Shown: piece by piece, positions 1 through 11,708 of the stretch
Position numbering within the stretch: the stretch's first letter is position 1
Layout: each line of letters starts with the position of its first letter
Assembly: GCA_029851415.1 (NCBI GenBank)
Contig: CM056741.1
Coordinates: forward strand, 62,238,282-62,302,281
From: Eretmocerus hayati
Taxonomy: Eukaryota; Arthropoda; Insecta; Hymenoptera; Aphelinidae
Direction of reading: 5' to 3'
Length of the DNA stretch: 64,000 nt
Notes under the pieces: model-generated
Databases searched by the model: none
What the model saw: only the letters and a program-made list of their open reading frames with translations
Told to the model about the DNA's origin: nothing
Translations under genes and position numbers: made by a program

Positions 1-2572
1 TATATACTGGCATTCTCATCCTTGTCTGATACTCTCCGGAGGGCTTGGAATTTCACGCTCCGTTTTCGCTAAACTTGAATTAAACTTTCGGACCGTACCG
101 CTTCTACTAGCCGAATTCCGGATTAGCGTGGCCTGAGAGAGAGCTTATTTTGGATCTCCAAATAGAGTCCCGGGTTATCAAAACTTTTGATTCCAGATGA
201 GAATGCCCATGCGAGGATCGTAAGACTTTTTTTTTACGCATCATTTGTTAATCCTACTTTGGATCTCGATATTACATATGGAGCTAATTTATCTGCTCGC
301 TGGATGAATGTACCATTCATTGTTTGAATTGTTTTTTTTTTAAACTCGGGCGGGACTGGACAGCATTGCTCAGATTTAGGAATCCTTTTCAAAAAATTAA
401 TTTGAAATATTTTTCTTCGTAACAAACCAGCTATCGTCGTTATTTGTCAATTAATTGACGCGACTAGGTCATGAGGGAGATCATGCGATAATCTTGCTAC
501 CCGGATGTAAAGTTTCATTAACATTTCACGTGAGGATTTTGAGCTGTCAAGTTATTGTTTTTGTCTAACTTGTGTGAGATAATTCCATCGTTTAGCTCAA
601 GTTGCAAGAGTATAAACCAAAAATGTGAACGACTGGATGGCTGGTACTACCTAATCTGTAATAATAGCACATTCCCTTCCGCTCTTCCAACTTAATCGAA
701 TTCTTCTTGGATTTAGGCTGAATGACGAGTTGTCGATTCAAAGTTATAGTTGAGCAATAACTTGGGTGAGATAATTTTCCCTCAGCCCAAATCCGAAGAG
801 TTTACGAGTAAATTGAGAACAAACTTGTCCAACCTCATTATATGGTCAACTTTTAATTTCATGAATTTCCCATTGAAATCACAATAGTGGCCCATACTCT
901 TCTCTCAATGGAAGTTGCTTTCTGGTCATAAAATTTTCGTCAATTATGAATCTCTTCGTTGAAATTGTAAAACGTGGACGCTCACTATAGCCAGGCATTC
1001 TCAAAATAATAAACCCTGGAAAATTGAAAATTCTCATTTGATCATCCTGATTGCTGGAATATTGTATCTTTTCTGTTCCCGTGCAGAGTGAAAAATCCCT
1101 CTGTGAAGACTTTTTTGAACTTTGTGGTTGGCAATACCGACACTTTTGTTTCTGAGAACAATCAAGGGAGCTGGTGCAGCTACCGGTTGTGATGAATTTT
1201 CAAAATCGAGTGATGAAAAAGTTTGCATGCTCGTTAAAATTTTTAAAAAAATCATACTGGGTTCATCTCAACAAAGAAATATACCGACAAGTCTCAATAG
1301 TAACATACTTTCCCCACGAGCATACGTATTCCCTGAGTATTTCTCAAATTAATATTCCCATCGCCGGAGGCTCAAAATTATTCTGTACGCCCAATCATAA
1401 TCCATTGTAACAAGATTCTAGCTAACTGGCTTCAACATACAAAAGTGTAGAACATATATAACTTTGTATGATGAAGGTACGACGAGTTACGTCTTTGTGG
1501 ATGTCTGTTACACATCTCGCTCAAGGGAAAATTCACTCTGTATGCACCACTAATACCGCAAAGGCATAGACGTTCTCTAAATTCAAGTATACTATATATG
1601 CAGAAAAGGGAGTTACCAAAGCCTCGCAACCCTGATTAGGATGGTAGAGAATTCAAAATTTGAAATTCCAGTTGATCTCGTTAGCGAAGAGGTATAGTAC
1701 CTGCCGCGGGCTCACACAACTTTATCCGCGCAAACGTTTCCCACTACATACACACACATCAACCCAAAATTCACAAGAGAGAGTAAAGCTTCTATAGATA
1801 AAATAGGAGGGACCCTTGTATATCATCCAAAATACTTCGTCTTCTGAAAATTTATGATATAGATGTGAATGAGGGTATATTCGTGCGAACATGTGCCCGT
1901 ATATAGATATATAGATGAAATTCGCGTTGAGATGCTATGCATGCCTCGAGCATTGACAGCAGACAGTTTCTATATATGTATATGCGAATGTTCTCTCTCA
2001 GCCTGTAGAATGTGCATGCTGAGTCCACACATACACCTCATTAACCTATATATCGGTTTGGCGCTTTCGTACATGACGATTAGTATGGCTTCGGGGTCCA
2101 TAATAACCCTAACTGTAGTTCCCAGAATCCTTCGTTATATAGCTATGGTGCGAGCTTGAGAATCGACGGAGTTGACTGTGTGCTAATGAATCTCTGCGCG
2201 TCTACCGGACTAAACGACGAAAGCTTTGAGAGGATGAGGGTAGTTAGGGATGAGCTCTCGTGACAAATGGGCACTCATCTCCTTTCTTTTGATTAAAGTT
2301 GTGCATAATTGGGTAAGGATTTGAGATAATTGGTCTTACTTCTGCGTAATTTTGTGATTTTTGTGCAATGGAAGGTGTCACGTTTGTCAATGCGAGAAGC
2401 TCTTGCTACGCACTTTTGTTCAACTAATTATAGGGTTATGTTGCCTTGTCATTCAAGAAGACAGAGTGAAGAAGCCTGATTTACCACATTCTATTTCTGA
2501 AACTTTATGGTAGCAAGCTCAACATATTTGCACTGAAACCAATTGAATCGATCAAGGATTGTCATTCTGGTC
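1..2572. other. Non-coding stretch with weak inverted repeats
   Basis: No gene is recognised. Near the left edge GGCATTCTCATCC (around 10-22) recurs inverted as GATGAGAATGCC (around 197-209), which could be a foldback element cut by the window edge. A perfect 14-bp palindrome, GTCAATTAATTGAC, lies at 446-459. Between about 560 and 830, short blocks resembling GATTTGGGCTAAACGACGAG occur in both orientations (near 590, 711 and 783). The same module sits inside the TTAA MITEs at 31.99 and 36.10 kb, so this may be a worn relative of that family. From about 830 to 2572 nothing is identifiable; the 96-codon frame at 1869-2159 has low-complexity composition and no recognised domain. Confidence 0.4.
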
Positions 2573-2907
2573 CTCACCAGGAGAAGTCATCACATCCGGA
2601 TCACGGATTTGGCTGAAACTTTGGAAATAGTCTTCTTTTAGTGCCAAAAGATGAAATCCAAAGTTATAGACCCTAACGCTCAAGCATTTCCGAGCTACGC
2701 CTTCAGGCAATAGCATTGTCCATATGGGCCCATGTTAAAAATTATACATATAGGTATACCTGCAATGCTAATGTCCTTGGCCGTGGCTCGGAAACGCTTG
2801 AGCGCTAGGGTCTATAATTTTGGATTTCATCTTTTGGCGCTAAAAGAAGACTATTTCTAGAGTTTCAGCCAAATCCGTGATCCGGATGTGATGACCTCTC
2901 CTGGTCA
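2573..2907. mobile_element. Foldback MITE, family A, copy 1
   Basis: This is a 335-bp near-palindrome. The left arm starts CTCACCAGGAGAAGTCATCA and the right arm ends in the complement (GATGACCTCTCCTGGTCAG). Pairing runs almost to the centre through CACATCCGGATCACGGATTT, TCTTTTAGTGCCAAAAGATG and a GACCCTAACGCTCAAGC block. The unpaired centre is about 60 bp and contains GGTATACCTGCAATGC. There is no coding capacity. A second copy lies at 19472-19807, which supports a real dispersed family. No clear target-site duplication is visible at either copy, so the superfamily is undetermined. The copy's own ends are taken from where the two arms stop matching. Confidence 0.85.
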
Positions 2908-3359
2908 GAAATATTTTTTTTCTAATCAAACCAATCATTCTTCTGGTTGTAATCAATAAAAATTTATGGAGTTAATAAAGTTACTCAATCAAATTATTTA
3001 AGCTGATACCGTGTGACGTAACGCTAATTACAAGCAAAATTAAAGCTCATTCAGCCTTCTGAAGGAGTATTGATCAGATGTTAGCTATTGCCTCCGGTCC
3101 ACTTCGGACGAGTGACAAATGAGCGTCAAGGGAGTCTGGAGGGTCGGTCAAGTTAGGGATGTTCTCAATCACAGGATTAACGGTGGAACAAATGTGGTCT
3201 TTCCAACCTAGTTCTATACCATCTCTTGGAGTACACAACCAACAATGTCCTGTAACAAGAATTGAATGGTCTTCTTATCTGTAACTTTGGTCATGAGTTA
3301 CGATGGGGGGAGATGGGCAATTTTATTATTCTGGTTGTTTCTTGTGTTTGAAATGGTTG
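2908..3359. other. Unannotated spacer
   Basis: No gene, RNA or repeat was recognised between the family A foldback and the inverted repeat that starts at 3360. Confidence 0.5.
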
Positions 3360-3701
3360 ATAATGGAATGATGGTTGTCTCTTGAAGATTGGTCGAGCAA
3401 TGGTTTTCGTTTCAAAATTCCAACGTTTCGCCCGTCAAAATTGCACGGGCCTCTTCAGGGGTAGAAGGTCGAGATACAATATTTTTAGCATCTGGTTGAT
3501 GCGAGTCGAACACCTTACAATATCTTATCCATTTGGTTTGGAATTTTTTGCCGGTTTTGACAATACACTGTCTAGCGATGTTGGTGCTTCGACAGCTGTC
3601 AAACTGGCAAGCTTGTGCCGTTTTGACGGGCGAAACGTTGGAATTTTGAAATAAAAACCATTGCTCGACCAATCTACAAGAGACAACCATCATTCCATTA
3701 T
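3360..3701. repeat. Inverted repeat with hammerhead-like motif
   Basis: The two arms match in opposite orientation: 3360-3458 begins ATAATGGAATGATGGTTGTC and 3606-3701 ends with its complement. The arms share TTGGTCGAGCAATGG, TTCAAAATTCCAACG and TTTCGCCCGTCAAAA. Read on the minus strand, 3420-3458 has the order CTGAAGAG, GCCCGT, loop, ACGGGC, GAAAC, GTTGG. That is close to the hammerhead core order CUGANGA, stem II, GAAA. One extra G separates the first core block from stem II, so it is not a strict match. Hammerhead motifs are established in the terminal repeats of Penelope-like retroelements, so this may be two head-to-head Penelope-type ends. That assignment is inferred from the motif alone; no reverse transcriptase is seen. 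Confidence 0.6.
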
Positions 3702-5259
3702 GGGCAATCTATCCTGACATTAATTTACATATAACACATTCAATCACTCTTCATACATTCAATGGTGAAAATGAGGAACTTGGTTCTGTTTCGGAAAAAT
3801 ATATTTCAATAAATCTATAGCAACGTTGGAATGTATCCGGTTCCTGAATTCAAAGGCACAAAATTCCTCAATAATTTCACAATACACTACCAATGAGACA
3901 ACTCACCATTCGATTTTTGAACATTCAATCAAAAATCCCTCATTCAACCATAGTCCAACAATGTTCAAGAACATGATAAATTAATTCAACCCATCATACT
4001 TCTGAGGCGAAAAAAACTCCATTTTTCTAGCAAAAAAAAAAAAAAAATAGAAAACCACAGCGATGTACGAAAGAACACAAATTACAATGTTTGCATTCTC
4101 TCTAACGTTCACAACCCGCATAGAAAATACATCCAACGACAATTATGGGAGCGCGAGTGAAAAAGGTCACAGTGTAGCGAGTAAGAGGAGCCTCGTATAG
4201 CGATGTAAAATATGAAATAACAGTGCGCGCTCGACTATGGGGTGATTGATCTCTAGCTAGCGTGCACCAAAAACAGAGAAAGAGAGACAACCAACAACCA
4301 ACAAACCCGGTACATTCCCAAACGAGTAAGTGAGTGAGAGAGGTCAAAGGGTAAAAGGGATTCGAATGCAAGCGAGTGGGTGGGTGGATGGGTGGCAAAC
4401 AAATCGCGCATCTGGCACTGGCACGAATCGGTTATATACTTTATGAGCCATGCGCGCGCCAGCCGTTTCGACCATCATGTAAACCATCAGCCGCCACCAC
4501 CACCACCATTACTATACTGCACGAATTCAAAACTCGCACGCCCTACTCTCGATGACACGTGTCGCCCAAATTGCATACCTACAATATAACCCATCTTCCA
4601 AATATAGCTTCCGATTTATAATGCAGTGTATGTACAAGCATACTGTTCACGCAATCGCCGTAAACGCAAAATTGGCGAAACGAATACCTATTCGATAGTT
4701 CGATCGACAGCCCGATGATTTTTAGTGGACTGTGAGCGTTGTGTGTGCGTATAGGTATCCATATAGGCTGAGCGATTTTCATTTTCGCACCGATGAGCAT
4801 TTTTTCCGATCAAGACTCACGGAAATCGAGAGCGTGTATATAGGTATCCACCAACGCTTTCATGGTGCTTGATCGGAAAATAGAGCTTTGGCTGGATGAT
4901 TTTTTTCCGCATACGCTGGTGAAAAAATACACACGATGGTACTTTCTTTCGCCCTTTATTTTTTTCATCTCTCACAAGCCAGGAGTATAGGTTTGACTAT
5001 CGAATCAGCTTATGATGAATTTTGCACAGCTGGGCAAACTTGAAAAAAAAGGTATAAGCGATGCATAGAGAACAAGAAACATGGCCCTCGATGTTTTCAT
5101 CCGTTTTGGTTGTTTCATCGGTCTGTGCACAGACATGGTAATGGCGATTGATAGATTGTATTTGGGTGGAAGGAAGATGAGTGTCCGATGTGGAGGGTGG
5201 ATAGCTGTTTTCATCAGGCTTTGGATATATATACTGGAATCTCATGAATCGAGAAAGGT

Positions 5260-5262
<3 letters not shown>
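3702..5262. other. Non-coding stretch with one small hairpin
   Basis: No gene is recognised. It holds a run of A at about 4031-4047, a CCACCACCACCACC tract near 4494-4507 and CG-containing sequence such as CATGCGCGCGCC around 4448. TATAGGTATCCA occurs twice (about 4751 and 4840). A small imperfect hairpin lies at 4801-4880 and is listed separately. Confidence 0.4.
4801..4880. repeat. Short imperfect hairpin
   Basis: TTTTCCGATCAAG (4802-4814) pairs with CTTGATCGGAAAA (4868-4880). Inside, AGCGT pairs with ACGCT around a loop that holds TATAGGTATCCA. At about 80 nt it is the size of a microRNA precursor, but the bulge between the two stems is large and there is no recognised mature sequence. 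It could equally be a small MITE or chance pairing. Confidence 0.35.

Positions 5263-5335
<73 letters not shown>
5263..5335 (+). repeat. (GA)n microsatellite
   Basis: This is an uninterrupted GA dinucleotide run of about 36 units, the longest simple repeat in the window. Open frames through it are Arg-Glu or Ser-Leu repeats and are not genes. Its purity suggests it is young or highly polymorphic. GA tracts can bind GAGA-type factors in insects, but nothing here shows that role. Confidence 0.97.
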
Positions 5336-5338
<3 letters not shown>

Positions 5339-8300
5339 GATAGAGACAAGGAGGTTGGTGATACAGCCTCAGGGTTACCTGTATCTTGTTTGTATGCAAA
5401 TTTGAGTTGTGTTTCCTGGCAAGATCAGGAACCAGTAAGGAATGCTTGGCAGAGTTATGCGTTTGTTGATAAGACAGACTTGCAAGCTTACAGTCTTGAG
5501 CAAATTCGAGAATTTACAAGCAGATAGTGCTGAGACATCATTGATGGATGGACCAATAGGATAAAAGTGTACTTAGCAACTCTTGGCAGATATGAGTTGA
5601 TATTTGTTTTTGTTTCTCAATAAATTTTTCAAATCATCGATGCAATTTAAACGAGTACTTACTCTCTCTTCTTGATAATATTTTCAAGTTTTGGACCTCT
5701 TTATGGCCCTGTGAAGCCAACAAAGAATCGCGCCATTTTTGTAATAATTTCCACGAATTTCATGATTCTGGTTAGACAAAGTCCCCATGAAATTATCCGC
5801 CTGCCAATCTCATACCTAGCAGTAGTATTGATAATTATAAGTCGGGTCAGTGTACACAGGAAATTGTACTTCATTTATTTTTGGCACCACCTATTGCTAT
5901 GACAGATCTTGATATCCTACTGTGAAACCTATAAGAATCACTCGAGGGATAAGAAGATGATTTCAAATTGAGTCCATACAATTATCATTTTTTTCTTATC
6001 ATAAAACCTTAGAAATCATTCCAAGACTCATAAGCCTCAAGAAAATGAAGAAAAGAATAACTTATCATAACTATAGGTTCTTGGGTTACGTATTCAGTTC
6101 ACATTACTGCAAACATTTTAGTGCAAATTCATAGGCTCTAGCGGTGGGCCAATAAAGTAATATTGACATTTTTATCGAAAACTGTACAGATAAACTTTCC
6201 AGTCGCTCATATAAGTCCATACGAATTAAGTTTGACCTAATTCTTAATCCAAGTCGCCATTAAAATAAACTTGAAAGCTTTCAACCACGGACCGTGCTTT
6301 CAACTCGATAATGTAAAAACCTCGTATAACTGAAATATGAAAACCACAACTTTGACTTTCTTGTGATGCAAATTCCCATGCATTTGGATGAATCTGTATT
6401 CAGAGATACAAAGTTTCAGTATGTCAAGAGGATCCCCTCAAAACTTGGTGTATGGCGATAAGAGACATATCCGAGGGTCACGAATAAATTTTAGCTCACT
6501 CTCATATATAGACTTGATAAAACGCGACGTCGCTGCATCTCTTCTACCATCATCTCCACCCCTTAGAAAATACTCTCACAACGTCAAGAGATCGAGGTCA
6601 CTTGGAGAGTTGAAAGCAAAGAGGAATGCCGTCGACGTCGTTTCCAGGGTCATGCGCGCGCGCGACGGCGGCGCGGCGGCAACTCGCGGAAAATGAAAAT
6701 TCGCCCTCTCGGCTTTATTTGACCGGGACGAAAAGAAGAAGGATTCCCGGATTGAGAAAGAAGGAAAAAGTGTCTCCGACTTCCTGCACATCCATCATTC
6801 TAGAATGCGGCGGACTTTTGGGTGGTATGAGATAGTCGCTCGTGCAGACGTACTGAGCTAAACGTGGAGGATGTGGATGCGTCGTTAAGATTAGGGTTTC
6901 AAATTCTCTGTGGAGTCCTTTCTGCATTCGAGTTTCGTGTAGGATTTTGCTTGTCGTCGTCGTGTGAAAATTCAAGTTAAATACCAGAGGAAACGTGTCT
7001 CTTGGATCTGGCAAGACGTGATGCAGACGATCCGATGAGTTAGGTTTGTGTTTTTGGGGTTGAATATTTGTCGAACTTGGGCTGGAAACTTAGTATGGTA
7101 TTCGATGATGAATTAAGAGAAAATTTTAGAGTAGAGTGAGTTACTAAATCGCAGAAGTTTTGGCTTTTTGTAAACCACCAATGTGAGATAACACTCTGGG
7201 ATTTCATTTAAAATTTATTCACACTTTGATACTTCATTTACTAGGTTCCTTTCTGAAGGTTTAAACTTTGTTCGCGGCATTTCTTAAAACTTTTTGTACA
7301 AGTATCGTGAAGCTTTGATGAAGCCAAATTTCAACAATGATATTTTCCAGAATTTGCTCTACCGTTCTATGAACTGCTTGTAAAATTTTAAAATTGACTT
7401 GAACTTTGTACGTGCGCGCTGTCTCGGATCTGGTTCGACATTGTATACATCTGTTCTCTCGATTGGACAAGCATTCTGAACTTCAATCAAAAACATGTTC
7501 GCAGGGACGCCAAAAATGTCAATTTGTTCCTTTTGTGAGACAGGTCCTACCGCTGGAAACCGCGTCATGGTGAATTTTAAGAGGTAAAAATCTTCAGCAC
7601 ACAGAGGAGGTCATTTAGGCCCCACAGCAGCGAACGATCATTTCTAAGATCATTTCCAATGCATCCGAGTTTCGTCTAACTTTCACGTGGGTTCATAGAG
7701 CATTTTTAGGGATTTTTTCCCGACAAATTTTCTGCAAATTCCTACTTAAATTTGACGGGACTCAGATACAGTTGAATTCGATCAAATTTCAAAATCATTA
7801 GAAAATCCTATCCTCACATTCGAGAATGACTACTGGAACTATAACGGTCACATCACAAAACTATCAACTTTCAACAAGAAAAATCAAATGTGTAGAAGAT
7901 GATTAGATCGTCAACAGCAATTTTCCTTCCGTTCATCAAATAAATTCTGATGATTTCACATGCTATCTCGAGTGGTTCAGGTGAAATGTAAGAGATTATG
8001 TCACGTTTCCCTTCAAAGGAAAAGTAATGAACGTAAAACCCCAACCGAGTACACGTCTCATTCAGCTTCATTCTCGGAAAGTGGTGTAACGATTTCCGTG
8101 TGTCGGGGCATCGAAAAAGGTGAGAGCGCTTGCTCTTGATGAATGAAGAAACGAGCTGTGGTGATTGCCCTTTAGAAGGGTGAGACAGCGAAAGAGCAGA
8201 GATTGATGCGAGGAAGCAGAGAGAGCAAAGGTGGAAAATTGGTCCGATGAACCGTGTAATTTTATTCGATTGGAGAGCCTGCCTGGATATAGTCTTGGCC

Positions 8301-9077
8301 CCATGCAACGCTCAAACGCGTTCGTTTTCAAAGAGCAGCAGCAACTCGTCGGATCAAAATTGCTCCCCGCCAACACAAATCGTGGAAATCCTTTTGGGAG
8401 ACTCTCTCGGAGCTCAACCAATCAATCGAGTATAAATTGGGCACAGCTGCTGCAGTGTTCCTTGGTTAATACCACTCGAATGATCGTCGAACGCGATCAC
8501 CGAAATTCAAACTCAATATATCTATTGAGCCCTGGTTGGAATCGAGACTACAGATACTTGAGATCCATTGACCCGATTTGCAATTCGATCGTGATAAATT
8601 GATGAAGATGTCGAATATTTTGTGCACAGCTCTCCAATAAATGGTACCAAGAGATCTGGACAGTTTAAAGTATGTTTGCGGTATTTGTCCAATTTTTTGA
8701 AATTCTTGTTCAGTTTTCGAATCCCTAATGTAGATGACAGTGGTAAGGAACTTTGAGAAAATTGTCTAAACTAGTAAGATGTCATCACGCAATAATTTAT
8801 TTCACTCCATTTATGAAACCTATCATTCCTGCACAATCTGTCTGATTACTCTGCAGATGCATGAATAATTCAGAAGCCATCAAATTGCTTAATAGTATTG
8901 ATTCTCGGTGGAATAGAAATGATCCTATAGCGGATCTCATCTAAGGTAGAATTTTTGAACTGTCAAGAATAGTTATTGCGCCAACCTGTTGGCAAGCTTG
9001 TCGAAATTTGACTTGTATCAATTTCTAGAGACTCGTGATGTATTTTCATAGATCGCATTGTGATTCAAAAGAACTCC
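5336..9077. other. Unannotated non-coding stretch
   Basis: No gene, RNA or repeat was recognised. A short CG-rich alternating stretch (CATGCGCGCGCGACGGCGGCG) lies at about 6652-6672. Open frames at 7871-8308 and 8068-8421 on the minus strand overlap each other and a plus-strand frame, and none shows a domain. The stretch could be intronic or intergenic. Confidence 0.4.
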
Positions 9078-10004
9078 ACTACCGGTCAAAAGTCTGAGAA
9101 CACCTGAAAATCGAACAAATGATTTTCAGAGTTGGATATCTCAGAACCTATTGGTCATAGAGAGCTCTGTGGGATTGCATTTTGTAGCTCATATCGAGCA
9201 CTTTCAAATCTATCTTCTGAATTTCCCGTCCATCTCGCGTATTATACCAGAAACGAACGAGTCAGAAAAATTACTTTTTTCGAAATTTTTCAGGCAAGGT
9301 ACGATCGACTGCAAATTTTGGAGAGATTATTGGATCGCTATGAAACTAATGACATCTTCAAGCCCATGAATAGATCTTCAAAACTCTTTTTTGAACGTCT
9401 TTCGAAGTGGTTCTGGTTCCGAGATCTAACTGATTCAGTGAGTATATTTTTCTCTCAAACAATCACACCATAATCCGAAAATGATGAGAAACAGCCCAGT
9501 ACAAGGTTGGTAGCCTTCATTTTTGAAAGCTATTTTGATATTGAGTCGAACTCTTGCAAAAATAAGGGTCAGATGCCCCAAAATAGGCTATTTCTCATCA
9601 TTTTTGGGTTATCGTGTAATTTTTCGAGAGAAAATGACCCGCAGACAATATATCATATCTCAATGCCAGAACCATTTTGAAAGACGTTCAAAAACGAATT
9701 CTGAAGGTCTTTTCATGGGCTTGAAGATGCCATAAGTCTCATATAGCGATCCAATAATCTCTCCAAAATTTGCAGTCGATCGTACCTTGCCTGAAAAATT
9801 TCGAAAAAAGTAATTTTTCTGACTCGTTCGTTTCAGGTATAATACGCAAGATGGACGGGAAATTCAGGAAATAGATTTGAAAGTGCTCGATATGAGTTAC
9901 AAAATGCAATCCCGCAGAGCTCCCTATGACCAATAGGTTCTGAGATATCCAACTCTGAAAATCATCAGCTTGATTCCTAGGTGTCCTCAGACTTTTGAGG
10001 TACT
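9078..10004. mobile_element. Long foldback with Tc1/mariner-like ends (1)
   Basis: Two arms of about 415 bp (roughly 9078-9494 and 9588-10004) are inverted copies around a loop of about 93 bp. The left end reads CACTACCGGTCAAAAGTCTG, the ACTACCGGTCAAAAG signature of many Tc1/mariner elements. The right end is the decayed counterpart (CAGACTTTTGAGGTA). Matching blocks include GGTACGATCGACTGCAAATT and CATCTTCAAGCCCATGA with their complements. No DD34E-type transposase is present; the 94-94+ codon frames on both arms are the same sequence read on opposite strands. It is a non-autonomous or rearranged element. A second element with the same ends but different arm sequence lies at 29353-30271. Confidence 0.82.
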
Positions 10005-10148
10005 TTATTGAATAATATAACAATATCTCCTGAAATTATTGTACCCATAATCTACCCTGATTTCCTTAAACTCGTCATTAAAAATCCACTATTGACACTC
10101 AAACTACTCCACTCTATCCAGTGGAAAGCAAATTAACGATTGCACAAG

Positions 10149-10306
10149 GTACAATTGGCGTCAACCGATACTTTCCGAAGGTGCAGGGATCCTTTCCTGC
10201 GGCCATCACAATATAACCTGTCTCTATGTGGTGAAGACATCAGAAGCTTGCTCGCAGGGAAGAATCCCTTGCACCTCCGGAAAGTATCTATTGACGCCAA
10301 GTGTAC
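10149..10306. repeat. 158-bp GC-rich hairpin
   Basis: An arm of about 54 bp beginning GTACAATTGGCGTCAA pairs with a right arm ending TTGACGCCAAGTGTAC. Intervening paired blocks are GATACTTTCCG, AGGTGCA, GGGAT and CCTGCG. About eight positions differ between the arms. The loop of about 50 bp contains CCATCACAATAT and TATGTGGTG, which can pair weakly. The hairpin is richer in GC than its surroundings. It may be a MITE without a visible target duplication or a hairpin RNA source; nothing in the sequence decides. Confidence 0.7.
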
Positions 10307-11708
10307 ATCGTTGAAGAAAATAGTTAATTCCTGAAATCACATCTTGAAAGTCGAAAATCTCAAATTATTGTTGAGGTCAAAGTTCACAGAATTGCTTGCT
10401 TTGCAAACAAAAGGCAAATTGCCACCGTAAATTCTGATTCGATGTAAAACCCGACAAGGGTAAACTTAATTTCACAATCGTCGAATAAAGCTCAGCCGGT
10501 GGCTCTTTCTGCACACCTAAAGTAGCAAACTTGGCGAACGAATAAAAAGTCTTGGCGTCGCGTCGCGTTGGGGGGCCAAGATATCAGACCTCACCTCTGC
10601 ATCCCTCCCTACCGATTTACATTCCACTGTACGTGCACCAGAAGCATAGCATGGCTTTGGTACTTTTTCCGTCGACTGCAAAAGCGTCTACCTAGTCGTC
10701 GGCAGGCGTCGAGATCGCAGACGAGAGATCACACGTGTCTCGCACGCAATTCGACGCTATCGCTACAGTGTATTCCGCTATGCCACCCTCACTTTCAGTT
10801 TTTTTTCCTCCAGCCCCGGGCCACTACATATAGAGTCATTCCCTTTATCATCCCTCCGAATGCTTTTCAACTTCTCGCTCGAGCGCGGTGCGTCTCAATT
10901 GTGGGCGTTGTGCTTGCATGCATAGATGTTGTTGCGTTTGGGGCGTGTGCGAATATTCGTGGATATGAGGGATGTAGTCAGCGTATGCGAAAAAGTATTT
11001 GTGTGTTTTTTAAAGGGTGAACGTGGAGGTTGGCGTTCTTGTAGCTCTTTTTAAGCTTGTGTGAAATCAAGCGATTTCATTCGTGATTGCCGCTGAGAAC
11101 TTATTATGTCAAGACTGTTCGTGTTTTGTTCATCCATTCATATTCATTTGAGAGCTTTGAGACTCTTTCCATATTAGTACTTAAATAGCTCAACTCATGA
11201 TTTCACGAAGTGGCCTTGGATGTTCCCATCATTGAAAATTGAGAATTTCATTTTTCAATGCAATTTGAACAGTTTTTCGAAGTTATTTTGGGGGGCCTAC
11301 ATATAAATTTGAGTGGGTTCTGAACTACCGGAGCCAACGAAGGAGGCATTGGTGATTGGAGTGGAGTGTTTGGAAAAAAACGATCTACTCGGCAAACTCT
11401 TGTGAAAATTTTTAAAATGCTTAGATACAATGTAAATTGATCAAACATCAAGATCTTGAGCATACTTCATGACCATTCATCATGTTTCTTTCTGTTGATT
11501 CTAAGAATAATCTTATACGCCTCTTAAAATAGCTTTATCAATTTCCAGGCAGTGATTTAAAATAGCTACGAAACTGATATGTTTGATGAAGATGTACAGG
11601 ATAAATCTCGATGTCATCAGTAGTGGCCTAATTTTGTCAAGCTTGAGAGCGTGCAAAAATTTAAAATGCAGGCATTTTTGACACCAATCGCTAGTTATGA
11701 AAATTAAC
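10307..11708. other. Unannotated stretch, locally GC-richer
   Basis: No gene is recognised. From about 10480 to 11020 the sequence is less AT-rich than its neighbours and has several CG clusters (GGCGTCGCGTCGCGTTGG near 10554). A 150-codon frame at 10568-11020 runs through this part without any recognised domain, so I read it as a chance frame of GC-richer DNA. The part could be a regulatory or non-coding exon region, which is only a suggestion. Confidence 0.35.

Noticed and set aside
5081..5527. 148-codon frame with an Arg-Glu repeat
   Set aside because: Half of it is the GA microsatellite; flanks show no family resemblance.
10568..11020. 150-codon plus-strand frame
   Set aside because: Explained by locally higher GC lowering stop-codon frequency; no domain seen.
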